Numbered from the stretch's first letter, positions 25,667 to 33,972 are shown. The stretch: 64,000 bases of DNA from Streptomyces sp. NRRL S-455 (GCF_000717875.1 NZ_JOCT01000036.1:1-64000); one strand, 5' to 3'. Translations and numbers: made by a program. Notes: generated from the letters alone by a model not told the origin.

Positions 25667-28146
25667 AGGTAGCGCATCAGCTCCTCGACCGCACTGCCGA
25701 TCTTCTCCGGGTGCTCGATCAGCTCCCTGCGCTGTTCGTCATGGGTGAGCAGGGTGAGAGTGGACAGGCCCATCATGGCGGCGGTGGTGTCGTGCCCGGC
25801 GAACAGCAACAGCACCCCGAGGCCGATGAGCTGACGCTCGCTCAGGACGGCCTCCTCGCCCTCGGCCTTGCCGGTCAGCTCGGCGAGGATCCCGTGCGTG
25901 GCGCCGGTGCGGCGCTTCTCGGCGACCAGGTTGGTGACGTAGTCGATGAGCCAGTGGGCGCCCTTGTGCTGTTCCTCGCGGCTCAGGGCCATGTCCATCA
26001 TGGTGAAGGTGGCGTGGTGGAAGCCGTCGCGGTCCGCATAGGGGACACCGAGCAGCTCGCAGATCACCAGGCACGGGACGGGCAGGGCCATGGCCTGGAC
26101 GAAGTCGAAGGTCTCGGGGCCCGCGGCGATGGCGTCCAGGTGCTCGTCGACGATCTTGTCGATGTAGGGCTGGAGCTTGGTGTCCAGGACCGTGGCCTCG
26201 GGTGCGGCGGACGTGCGGCCCGAGGTGGCGCGGGTGAACGCGGCGGTGCCGTCGAGAAGCGGGACGTGAACTGACGTACGGGCCAGGTCCAGGGTGAGCG
26301 TGGGGGTGGTGGACGGCGGGTCGATGAGGTTCTTGTCCGTGCCCGCGATGATCAGGGCCAGGCGGTGGCCCTTGGGGACGACGTGGTCGGTGGCGGCGAG
26401 GTCGAGCGTGATGGTGTAGGCCTTGCCCGGGGTGAGCGGGACCCCCTTGCGGTCGGAGGCGTGGTTGCCGAGGTCGGCCCACCCGCGGCTGAACACGGTG
26501 TAGTCGACGGACTTCTTCTTCGCCCGCGTGGCCTTGAAGCAGGCGCTGTCCTGCTTGGTGCTGCTGCCCCAGCAGGTGCGGTTGGTGAGGGTGGTGATGC
26601 CCTCGGCCTTGTGGGCGTAGTCCCGGATGGTGGCGGGGCCGAGGTCGACGAGGACGGCGGAGAGATGGGCCGTCGACGTGGTCGGGGTGGCGGTGACGGT
26701 GACCTTGGTGGAGCCGGACAGTCGCAGGTCGCTGGTGAGCGGCTTGGTCAGGAAGCCGGACTTCTCGGGCGTCGTGCTGCCGATCCGTGCCGCCCAGTCG
26801 GTCTCGCCCCGCGCTCGGTTGTCGGTGAACGTCTCGGTGCCGGTGCCCTTGTTCAGGCCGAGGGTTCCCACGCCCGGCCGGCTGCCGGTGCCCGGGTGCA
26901 GGGTGGTGGTGCGCGTGGCGCGCGGCGGCCAGGTCTTCGCGGTGACCCACTGGTCGGGGTGGCGCTCGATGTCGGCCATGGGCTCACGGTCGATGCCGTT
27001 GTCGTAGCCGAGGAGTTCGTGGTCGAACCAGCGGTGCAGGGTACGGACCCAGTCGGCACGCCGGAAGTCGAAGGGGTCGACGTGACCGGTCTGGGAGAGC
27101 CAGATCTTGCGCTCGACGCCGTTCTTCGCGAGGGCGTTCCACCACTGCCCGAAGTGCTTGGCGCGGACGTTGAGGTCCTGCATCCCGTGCACGAGAAACA
27201 CGCTCGCGCGGACCTTCGCCGCGTCCTTGAGGTAGTCGCGCTCAGTCCAAAGGGGCGTCCAGTCACCGCTGCGCGGGGCCCCGTCGACGAGCTTGCGGTC
27301 CGTGGCCGCACAGTGCCTGGAGGCGTCGTCGCTCTGCACCGCCCAGGACAGCCAGTCGGGGCCGAACTCGGAGAACGGGGCACCCTTGGCGAAGTAGTAG
27401 TCGTACCAGGAGGAGATCGCGCTGATCGGGACGATCGTCTTCAGGCCCTTGACGCCGGTGGCGGCGACGCCGTTGGCGATGGTGCCGTCCCAGCTCTTGC
27501 CGATCATGCCGGTGCGGCCGTTGGTCCAGGTCGCCTTGACGGCGGTGCCGCCGCGGCGGCTGGTGTAGGCCTTGGCGCGGCCGTTCAGCCAGTCGATGAC
27601 GGCCTTCGCGGACCGGATGTCGTTGCGGCCGCCGACATCGACGCAGCCGTCGGAGCGGTTGGTGCCGGCGAGGTCGACGCCGACGAAGGCGTAGCCGCGG
27701 GGAACGAAGTAGTTGTCGTAGAACAGAGGCATCTGGCTGACGCGACCGCGCGTGTCGTATTTCTTCTTCTGGTCTTCGTTGCCGCGCCCGCAGCAGGAGT
27801 AGTACGGGCTGGCGTCCATGATGACGGGGACCTTGCGGCCCTGCCGGGCGGGTTCGCGGGGCCGGACGATGTCGGCGGCGACGCGGTCGTTCTTCCCGTC
27901 GCCATCGCTGTCGAGGCCGGTGTCCACCCAGACGGACTCACGGACGGCATGGGCGTAGTTGTAGACCGGTCGGCTCTCCTTGGGGGCGGGGGCGGCCTGG
28001 GCCGCCGCCGGGGTGAGGAGGGCGGCCAACAGGGCGGCGGACATGGCGGCGTAGGCGCTGCGGACCGTGGCCCTCGCCTCCCTGTCGGCCGGGCGTGCTT
28101 CCGCCGGTGTGTCGCGCCGGGATGGTGGTGTCTGGTTCGGGGTCAT
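25663..28146 (-). CDS. secreted S15 (Xaa-Pro dipeptidyl-peptidase-like) hydrolase fused in frame to a P450 fragment
   Basis: Residues about 1-655 are a CocE/NonD-S15 peptidase: a signal-like segment AAMSAALLAALLTPAAAQAA near 30-55, the nucleophile motif GKSWDG, the Asp region FLVHGMQDLNVRAKHFGQ, the His in LSQTGHVDPFDFRRADW, and a C-terminal beta domain. Residues 657-827 are the middle of a cytochrome P450 (PVPCLVICELLGVPYADRDG, LLLFAGHDTTAAMMG, SAVEELMRYL), ending exactly at a stop. The peptidase is nearly full length, so it may fold and be exported with a useless tail, or be unstable. ATG 28146 is nine bases from a repeated GGTCGCCGGTC element. Confidence 0.8.
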   Translation of the reverse strand: MTPNQTPPSRRDTPAEARPADREARATVRSAYAAMSAALLAALLTPAAAQAAPAPKESRPVYNYAHAVRESVWVDTGLDSDGDGKNDRVAADIVRPREPARQGRKVPVIMDASPYYSCCGRGNEDQKKKYDTRGRVSQMPLFYDNYFVPRGYAFVGVDLAGTNRSDGCVDVGGRNDIRSAKAVIDWLNGRAKAYTSRRGGTAVKATWTNGRTGMIGKSWDGTIANGVAATGVKGLKTIVPISAISSWYDYYFAKGAPFSEFGPDWLSWAVQSDDASRHCAATDRKLVDGAPRSGDWTPLWTERDYLKDAAKVRASVFLVHGMQDLNVRAKHFGQWWNALAKNGVERKIWLSQTGHVDPFDFRRADWVRTLHRWFDHELLGYDNGIDREPMADIERHPDQWVTAKTWPPRATRTTTLHPGTGSRPGVGTLGLNKGTGTETFTDNRARGETDWAARIGSTTPEKSGFLTKPLTSDLRLSGSTKVTVTATPTTSTAHLSAVLVDLGPATIRDYAHKAEGITTLTNRTCWGSSTKQDSACFKATRAKKKSVDYTVFSRGWADLGNHASDRKGVPLTPGKAYTITLDLAATDHVVPKGHRLALIIAGTDKNLIDPPSTTPTLTLDLARTSVHVPLLDGTAAFTRATSGRTSAAPEATVLDTKLQPYIDKIVDEHLDAIAAGPETFDFVQAMALPVPCLVICELLGVPYADRDGFHHATFTMMDMALSREEQHKGAHWLIDYVTNLVAEKRRTGATHGILAELTGKAEGEEAVLSERQLIGLGVLLLFAGHDTTAAMMGLSTLTLLTHDEQRRELIEHPEKIGSAVEELMRYL

Positions 28147-28154
28147 GCGCCCAA

Positions 28155-28291
28155 GGTCGCCGGTCCGCCCGCTTGGGCGCGTCTGCCGGGTCTCCTTCCT
28201 GTCCCCGCCGAACGGCCCGGCGGCCTCTGCCGATCGGCAGAGGAACACCCGGAAACCCGGCAGACGCGTCGGCCCACCCCGACCGGCGACC
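28155..28291. promoter_or_regulatory. near-symmetric divergent control region with a 20-base perfect palindrome
   Basis: The 153 bases between the divergent peptidase and membrane-protein genes are close to mirror-symmetric. A perfect palindrome (arms CCTCTGCCGA/TCGGCAGAGG) lies at 28224-28243. Eighteen-base arms at 28178-28195 and 28251-28268 (CGCGTCTGCCGGGT and complement) match at 17 positions. GGTCGCCGGTC at 28155-28165 is mirrored at 28281-28291, each nine bases from its ATG. It is probably a shared operator with duplicated leaders. Confidence 0.6.
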
Positions 28292-28299
28292 GTGAACGC

Positions 28300-29568
28300 A
28301 TGACACAGACGGAGATCCTGAACGAGACGCCACTCCCACAGCCCGACGCACCGACCGGTTCCGCCACCGCGCCCGCACAACAGCCCCCGGTGGGACGGCT
28401 GGTCGGGGTGGACCTCGCCCGGGCCCTCGCGGTGTTCGGCATGTTCGCCGTACACGTCGCCCCACCTGCCGAGGGCGTGGGCGGCTTCGGCGGCTGGCTG
28501 CTGGGGCTGACCGAGGGCCGGGCGTCGATCCTGTTCGCGACCCTCGCCGGGTTCTCCCTGATGCTGATCGCCGGCCGCCGGGAACCGAAGACCGGCCTGG
28601 CCGGCCGGCAGGCGAGGGCCCGAATCGTGATCCGCGCCCTGGTCCTGCTCGCGCTGGGCACCGCGCTGACCATGCTCAAGACCGGGATCCTGGTGATCCT
28701 CGCCTTCTACGGCGTGTACTTCCTGCTCGCGCTACCCCTGGTGCGACTGCGGGCGAAGACGCTCGCCGTCCTCGCGACCGCCCTCGCGCTCGTCGGGCCG
28801 CAGGCGGCGTACGGCCTGAGGTGGCTGCTGGGGAAGTCGGGGGCGAGGACCGTCGACGCGTACGACCCGATCGCCCGGCTCGGCGGTGACGGACTGCTGA
28901 ACCTGCTGCTCGACGGCTACTACCCGGCGATCACATGGATGCCGTTCGTCGTCGCGGGCATGGCGCTGGCCCGGCTCGACCTGGCCGTCCGCACGGTCCG
29001 ACGCCGGCTGGCCGTGCTCGGCCCCGCCCTGATGACCCTCGGATACGGCACCTCCTGGCTCACGGCGAGGCTGTACCCGCCGCTGCAGGAGGGCAAGGCC
29101 GAGATGAAGGACCTCTTCGCGAACCTGGACCCGCAGTCCACCGCATCCCTGGAGCCGGGGTCTCCAGCCTTCGAGGCCATCCACGACAAGCTCGCGGCCA
29201 GCTCGAACAACGCCCTGTCGCTGCTGGGGGCTGAACCGCACAGCGGCACGTCCTTCGAGATCGTCGGCGGCCTCGGCGTGGCGATCACCGTACTCCTCTG
29301 CGCGATCGTGGCAATGGACCGGCTGGCGTGGCTGCGCCGACTGGCGAGTCCGCTGGTTGCCGTGGGCACCATGTCCCTGACGCTGTACGTCGCCCACGTC
29401 GCTGCCTTCGCCATGCTGCCCGAGGAAGCTACCCGCACCTTTGTACCGCTGCTCGGATTCATCGCCGGTGCGATCCTGTTCGCCACCGTCTGGTCGCGCT
29501 ACTTCCGTCGAGGACCGCTGGAATACCTGCTCAACAGCACCACCGAACTGGCGAAGTTCGTCCGGTGA
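28300..29568 (+). CDS. multipass membrane protein, HGSNAT/DUF418-like acyltransferase family
   Basis: A 422-residue protein with about ten hydrophobic segments. The N-terminal signature RLVGVDLARALAVFGMFAVH and the late PLVAVGTMSLTLYVAHV are typical of the heparan-alpha-glucosaminide-acetyltransferase-like / DUF418 group of membrane acyltransferase-like proteins. ATG 28300 is the only start that leaves the family N-terminus intact, with 30 or so extra residues ahead of the first membrane segment. It is divergent from the S15 peptidase through a symmetric control region, so the two are probably co-regulated. The substrate is unknown. Confidence 0.8.
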   Translation: MTQTEILNETPLPQPDAPTGSATAPAQQPPVGRLVGVDLARALAVFGMFAVHVAPPAEGVGGFGGWLLGLTEGRASILFATLAGFSLMLIAGRREPKTGLAGRQARARIVIRALVLLALGTALTMLKTGILVILAFYGVYFLLALPLVRLRAKTLAVLATALALVGPQAAYGLRWLLGKSGARTVDAYDPIARLGGDGLLNLLLDGYYPAITWMPFVVAGMALARLDLAVRTVRRRLAVLGPALMTLGYGTSWLTARLYPPLQEGKAEMKDLFANLDPQSTASLEPGSPAFEAIHDKLAASSNNALSLLGAEPHSGTSFEIVGGLGVAITVLLCAIVAMDRLAWLRRLASPLVAVGTMSLTLYVAHVAAFAMLPEEATRTFVPLLGFIAGAILFATVWSRYFRRGPLEYLLNSTTELAKFVR

Positions 29569-29807
29569 GACGCGGCGTGCCAGAGGGCGCTCACCCGGTA
29601 CTCGAACGAGGTCGGTCCGGGCCGGGCGCGGATACGGCGACCACGTCCGCTGCCCTCGGGTACGCTCTGTGCCGATCACGGGCTACCGGCCAGTACCCCC
29701 GCACGGCCGTGGTACGTGCCTCCGGCCTGTGTGGCCCGGACGTGCTCGCGCTCCTCGGTCGGGCGACCGGCCGGCTCGCCTGCCGCCGTCGTCGTCGTGG
29801 AGGTGCC

Positions 29808-31466
29808 GTGGCCGGCTACGTGAAACTCGCCGCGGTCGTCACCGCCGAGGTGGTGACGACCTGGCAGTACCTGTCACGACAGGGCAGGTTGCTGGTGGCG
29901 TGGTGGTTGTTCCTGCCCTCCGCCGCGATCGTCACCGGCGTCGTCAACGTGCCGAGGGAGCCCGCCACGGCGATCGGCCTGCTGGCCGCCGCGGTCGCCC
30001 TGCTCTGCCGGTTCACGCGGCCGATCACCTCGCTGCTGGCCGGGACCGGCGTCGCGGCGGTGGCGTTGATCTGGCCGAGCATGATCCTGCCGGTCTTTCT
30101 CTGGCCGGTGAGCGCGACGCTCGCCTACGCGGTGGGCCGCCAGGTCCCGGACACCCGCCGCGCCGTGGCCGCCCTGGCCCTCGCCACCGGCGCGCAATCC
30201 GCTGCCAACCTCGTCGACCAGGTCGCGGGGATGAAGGCCGACCTGGGGGCGGCCGGGCTCATCGTCGTCGTCACCGTGCTGCTGGTGGTGCTGCCGGGAG
30301 CCATCGGCATGTTGCAGGGGGAGCGAGCGCGGACCATGGATGCCCTGCAGGAACGCAACGCCCTGCTGGAACGCGCCAACCTGCTCGGCGAGTCGCAGGC
30401 CCGGATGCAGGAGAGAGCACGCATCGCCGGTGAGATGCACGATCTGCTCGGGCACCGGCTCAGCCTGATCGTCCTGTACGCCGGGGCCCTGGAGATGCGC
30501 ACCCGCACCGCGGCCCCCGAGTTCAACGAGCAGGCCGACCTGCTGCGGACCACCTCCCGGACCGCGCTCGACGAACTGCGCGCCGTGTTGGGCATCCTGC
30601 GCCTCGACGGCGCCGAACCACCGGACGGCACCGAATCGGTGGTCGGCACGCGCGAGGATGTCAGCAACCTGGTCGCCGAGGCCCAGCATGCGGGCCTGCC
30701 CGTCACCCTGTCCTGGCACGGCGACGACCTCACCGACACCGACGCGGGCATCCGCCGAGCGGTGAACCGCATCGTGCGCGAAGCCCTCACCAACGTGCAC
30801 AAGCACGCCCCGGGCGCGCCCACGCGGCTGACCATCACCGTCAACGCCGAAGAAATCACCGTCAACGTGCGCAACGGCGCCCGCCCGCCGGCCGTCCCGC
30901 CGCCCAGCAGCGGTCTGGGACTGGCCGGCCTGCGCGAACGCGCACGCCTGGTCGGCGGCGACTTCACCGCCGGCACGGACCCGCTCACCGGTGACCACGC
31001 CCTCACCGCCGTGCTTCCCCTGCGCCAGGAGGGCCCGGTCCCGATGAGCCCGACCAGCGATCAATCCGCTCCGGCCGACCGGCAGATGCTTCCCTCCCGT
31101 ACGGGCACCGAAGACGGGCCGTCCCACGACGCGTCACGACGGAAGAGCAGGACGGCCTTCCTGGCCCTTGCCGGAGGCGCCATCGTGGTCTGCGGTGGCC
31201 TCGGCTTCAGCGCCTTTTATTACATCGAGTCAGCGGTCTCGCCACAGACCTACCGGAAGATCAGACCCGGCGACACCCAGGACAGGGTGCGCGAGCTGAC
31301 CGGCGGCGACAACGCGACCGCCCGCGAAGCGGGCGAGGCCGAGCAGCCTGTGACGCCGCCCGACACCACGTGCGAGTACGCGCTGGCCGAGGGCTTCGGG
31401 AGCGTGTTCCGATTCTGCTTCAAAGACGGCAAGCTCATGCAGAAGGACGAGATCCAGAGGGCGTAG
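29808..31466 (+). CDS. NarL-type sensor histidine kinase with a C-terminal membrane/BamE-like extension
   Basis: The 552-residue chain has five or six N-terminal membrane segments (residues about 25-165), a coiled linker, the HisKA_3 motif RIAGEMHDLLGHRLSLIVLY (about 207-226) and an HATPase_c domain with N-box REALTNVHKHA and G-box SSGLGLAGLRERARLVGG. A kinase would normally end near PLRQEG (about residue 410). Here the frame continues through a charged linker, a membrane segment (FLALAGGAIVVCGGLGFSAF) and a small domain with YRKIRPGDTQDRVRELTGG, reminiscent of BamE/SmpA folds. GTG 29808 follows GGAGG. Its response regulator is encoded convergently 107 bases downstream. Confidence 0.8.
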   Translation: MAGYVKLAAVVTAEVVTTWQYLSRQGRLLVAWWLFLPSAAIVTGVVNVPREPATAIGLLAAAVALLCRFTRPITSLLAGTGVAAVALIWPSMILPVFLWPVSATLAYAVGRQVPDTRRAVAALALATGAQSAANLVDQVAGMKADLGAAGLIVVVTVLLVVLPGAIGMLQGERARTMDALQERNALLERANLLGESQARMQERARIAGEMHDLLGHRLSLIVLYAGALEMRTRTAAPEFNEQADLLRTTSRTALDELRAVLGILRLDGAEPPDGTESVVGTREDVSNLVAEAQHAGLPVTLSWHGDDLTDTDAGIRRAVNRIVREALTNVHKHAPGAPTRLTITVNAEEITVNVRNGARPPAVPPPSSGLGLAGLRERARLVGGDFTAGTDPLTGDHALTAVLPLRQEGPVPMSPTSDQSAPADRQMLPSRTGTEDGPSHDASRRKSRTAFLALAGGAIVVCGGLGFSAFYYIESAVSPQTYRKIRPGDTQDRVRELTGGDNATAREAGEAEQPVTPPDTTCEYALAEGFGSVFRFCFKDGKLMQKDEIQRA

Positions 31467-31573
31467 CCGCAAACCCGGCAGGGTTCAGGGCCCCCGAAGC
31501 GGAGCGTTGTGCCCGATACGTGTGCTGGGTACAGCACCCGCCCAGCAGGCGCGCATTGGCTCGACGAGGCGGA

Positions 31574-32239
31574 TCAGGAACGGCTGTCCGGCGGACGGAT
31601 CCCGGCGTCGTGCGCCAGGATGGCCGCCTGGACCCGGTTGGTGCAGCCAAGGACGGAGAGGATGCGACTGACGTGGGACTTGGCGGTCCCTTCGCCGATC
31701 AGCAGGGCCTTAGCGATCTCCGCGTTCGAGTAACCCTCACGGAGCAGGCACAGCACGTCGCGCTCGCGGTCGGTCAGAGCCGATACCCGGCGCCGCGCCT
31801 CGTCGGCCTGACTCACGTCACGGTTGACGTAGCGTTCGATCAGTTGTTTGGTGACCCGGGGCGAGAGGACGGGCTCACCGGCGGCAGCCACCCGGACAGC
31901 CCTGATCAGGTCGTCGGGCGGGGTGTCCTTGAGGAGAAACCCCGCCGCGCCACAGCGCAGCGCCCGGGTGACGTAATCCTCCTCGCCGAAGGTGGTCAGC
32001 ATGACCACGGTCGTCCGCGGTGCCGCCTTTCTGATCTTCGCGGCGGCGGCCAGCCCGTCGACGCCGGGCATACGTATGTCCAGCAGCGCCACGTCGACGA
32101 GGTGTTTGCGAGCGAGCTCGACGGCGTCGGCACCCGTGTCCGCCTCGGCCACGATCTCGATGTCATCGGCTACATCGAGCACGAACCGGATCCCGGCACG
32201 GATCAACGCCTCGTCGTCGGCCAAGAGCACCCGAATCAC
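31574..32239 (-). CDS. NarL/FixJ-family response regulator
   Basis: A 221-residue regulator: receiver domain residues about 1-120 with VIRVLLADDEALIRAGI, phospho-acceptor Asp in VDVALLDIRMPGVDGL and Lys in GFLLKDTPPDDL, then a LuxR-type HTH near 155-215 (LTDRERDVLCLLREGYSNAE, then IAKALLIGEGTAKSHVSRIL). GTG 32239 is the usual family start (VIRVLLADDE). It is oriented toward the kinase gene rather than following it, an unusual convergent layout for a pair of this class. Confidence 0.88.
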   Translation of the reverse strand: MIRVLLADDEALIRAGIRFVLDVADDIEIVAEADTGADAVELARKHLVDVALLDIRMPGVDGLAAAAKIRKAAPRTTVVMLTTFGEEDYVTRALRCGAAGFLLKDTPPDDLIRAVRVAAAGEPVLSPRVTKQLIERYVNRDVSQADEARRRVSALTDRERDVLCLLREGYSNAEIAKALLIGEGTAKSHVSRILSVLGCTNRVQAAILAHDAGIRPPDSRS

Positions 32240-32334
32240 CCTGCCACCCCACTCAGTCAGCCGCGACGTCCCCGACGGCCAACGCGCGAGTCGTCCTTGG
32301 TCAGGACCCGGCGAGCGCCGCAGGTGTTGGCGCC

Positions 32335-32692
32335 TCAATTATCAACGGACCGCAGGGTGGCGCGTACCGAACGATGATGTGTGGCATTTCGGGTCGGTCT
32401 GGTCCCTGTTTCCTGTCCTGCCCCTCCGGCACCGCACCGAGGCTCATCGGGGGCTCCCCAATGATCCGTCGGCGCGGTGGGGTTCAGTCTGCCGCGCGAA
32501 GCCCTGCTGCGGCGCCTGCGAAGCACCAGCAGGGAGCCTGCGGCGATGGCCAGTAGACCACCGAGGGCGCCGTGGGCGACAGTGCCGCTCACCCCGGTGG
32601 CGGCGAGGCCGTCGGCCGTGTCGCTCCGGGCTGGCTGGACGTCGGACTCGCCGGTGCCCTCGTCCGTGTCCTGGAACTGCGTTCGTTCCTGG
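32335..32692 (-). pseudogene. cell-wall sorting-signal protein fragment (LAATG, sortase type)
   Basis: Minus-strand residues TADGLAATGVSGTVAHGALG, then LLAIAAGSLLVLRRRRS form an LPxTG-like LAATG motif, a hydrophobic segment and an arginine-rich tail, the three parts of a sortase substrate C-terminus. The natural tail would end soon after RRRR, but the frame continues for 55 odd residues, so the stop is lost. Upstream only about 30 acidic residues (DTDEGTGESD) are readable. Confidence 0.5.
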
Positions 32693-33063
32693 CTTTGGCC
32701 GAGGACCAGGTCGTCCGCGTCCGCGTGTACGCGGACATGACCCGGACCGCGACATGGGCGTGCTGTCGGCGGACAAACTCTGCTCCGACGCGCAGTGGCT
32801 GGAGGCCGCGCTCGACGCCGACGGCTACCGCGCAGCCCTCGGTGAATTGCTACGCATCATGCCCCCGCCCGATCAGCAGGCCCGGCCCGTCCGCATGACG
32901 CAGCTCAAGGCCACCGCGACCCTGCCTCTGTCCGCCGCGCTGGCGCCGCCGCGTGCCGGGGCGGCCCGGGCCGGCCGACCCTGAAAGCCCCGCTTGCGCC
33001 ACCTCACGTCCACCGAGATTGCCGGACGGATCGAGGACCTGTACGGCGCACCGTTCGCCGAGA
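32693..33063. other. scrap DNA with no recognised gene
   Basis: About 370 bases. One plus-strand stretch reads GVLSADKLCSDAQWLEAALD and ALGELLRIMPPPDQQ with gene-like composition but no family I know. Near 33000, LTSTEIAGRIEDLYGAPFAE resembles the reiterated HTH region of IS256/mutator transposases, too short to rely on. Confidence 0.35.
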
Positions 33064-33186
33064 TTCTCCGGCCAGGGCTTCAAGATCTCGCCCGCCATGG
33101 GCGACATCGCCGCCGACCTCGCCCTCCAGGGCCGCACCTCCCAGCCGATCGACTTCATCACCACAAACGGCCGCATCGCGGCCTGA
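33064..33186 (+). pseudogene. C-terminal fragment of SoxA-like oxidase (second copy of 39512-39634)
   Basis: Forty codons encode FSGQGFKISPAMGDIAADLA and the tail TSQPIDFITTNGRIAA, differing from the end of the intact oxidase gene at 39634 by two residues (Q for E, I for T). The DNA aligns without gaps to 39512-39634 and the similarity continues past the stop codon. Confidence 0.85.
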
Positions 33187-33201
33187 GCGAATGAGGCAAG
33201 A

Positions 33202-33292
33202 CATGACCCTGACCATCGGCCCGCTGCGGGCCGAGCCCGGTCAGAAGACCCGCGGCAGCCTGATTCGCCGACCTGGGCACCACGACCGTGGA
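33202..33292 (+). pseudogene. aspartoacylase/succinylglutamate-desuccinylase N-terminal fragment (copy 1)
   Basis: ATG 33202 begins MTLTIGPLRAEPGQKTRGSL, then a frame change leads to DLGTTTV. The matching segment at 39653 continues into VPLTL and, after another frame change, VNGSRPGPGVMI, which is the N-terminal strand of the AstE/aspartoacylase family. This copy ends abruptly at an IS5-type transposase tail. Confidence 0.5.
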
Positions 33293-33294
33293 GG

Positions 33295-33423
33295 ACGATC
33301 GCCTGGCTGCACGGGTTCCGCCGCCTGCGCATCCGATGGGAAGGACGCGACGACATCCACGAAGCCTTTCTCGGCCTCGCCACCTGCCTGATCACCCACC
33401 GCCACGTCCAACGCCTTTGTTAG
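33295..33423 (+). mobile_element. IS5-family transposase C-terminal relic
   Basis: Forty-two codons reading TIAWLHGFRRLRIRWEGRDD and HEAFLGLATCLITHRHVQRL end in a TAG. These are the conserved last residues of actinobacterial IS5-group DDE transposases, including the final glutamate of RxxxxDIHxAFL. The rest of the element and its terminal repeats are gone. It abuts the end of the duplicated oxidase/deacylase segment. Confidence 0.8.
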
Positions 33424-33488
33424 GACCTCTAAGCGCCGCTGCGCGGAGAGGGGGGAGCTCACGATGAACGGTCTCACCCGGTACGGGG

Positions 33489-33917
33489 ATGGTGCGCGCC
33501 ATGCCCCTGCTGCCGTCTGATCCGCCCCGCCTCCGAGCGATCCTGGCCCACCTCGATCGACAGATCGAGGACAGCGAGACGGTCACCCTCTATCTACGGC
33601 TTCAGCGAGATGCTGTTCGGGACGCACTTACCCGCGCCGAACGTCAGCCGCAGCAGCAGCCTCAGCGCCGACCGAAGGGGGCCGGGATGTTGCCCAGCTT
33701 CTCGCCCCCGTCCACGAAGAGTGGTTACGTCGTCCAGCAGAAGCGCACACCAACCGGGCCTGAGCCCGCTCTGATCCACATGGCCGACTGCACCATGATC
33801 GAAGGCACACCTCATGCGATCCGGGCGGATGAAGCGCGCGCTGCCCTCACCGACCCGAACATCACGGCTTGCCAGTTCTGTCGGCCGGACACCGAGCTGG
33901 GCATCGACTTTGCATGA
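33489..33917 (+). CDS. DUF6233-family protein
   Basis: A 142-residue protein with the layout of Streptomyces DUF6233 proteins: LPSDPPRLRAILAHLDRQIE (coiled N-terminus), a Gln/Pro-rich hinge, GYVVQQKRTPTGPEPALIH, ADCTMIEGTPHAIRADEAR and the end CQFCRPDTELGIDFA. Two ATGs (33489 and 33501) are possible, neither with a strong ribosome site. The family is abundant in Streptomyces accessory DNA and its function is unknown. The paired C-x2-C and C in ADCTM might bind a metal. Confidence 0.75.
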   Translation: MVRAMPLLPSDPPRLRAILAHLDRQIEDSETVTLYLRLQRDAVRDALTRAERQPQQQPQRRPKGAGMLPSFSPPSTKSGYVVQQKRTPTGPEPALIHMADCTMIEGTPHAIRADEARAALTDPNITACQFCRPDTELGIDFA

Positions 33918-33972
33918 CGAGCCAGCCGCGTCTGGCCTGCTCGTACGGGACACCGGACGTACATTCGGTTGC

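Noticed and set aside
26365..28299. Long plus-strand open frame reading into the membrane-protein gene
   Set aside because: It is antisense to the S15 peptidase gene and has shadow composition. The family N-terminus of the membrane protein begins at 28300.
32994..33063. Possible IS256/mutator transposase fragment (LTSTEIAGRIEDLYGAPFAE)
   Set aside because: Only about 20 residues resemble the family, with no flanking support; kept as a note in the gene-free entry.
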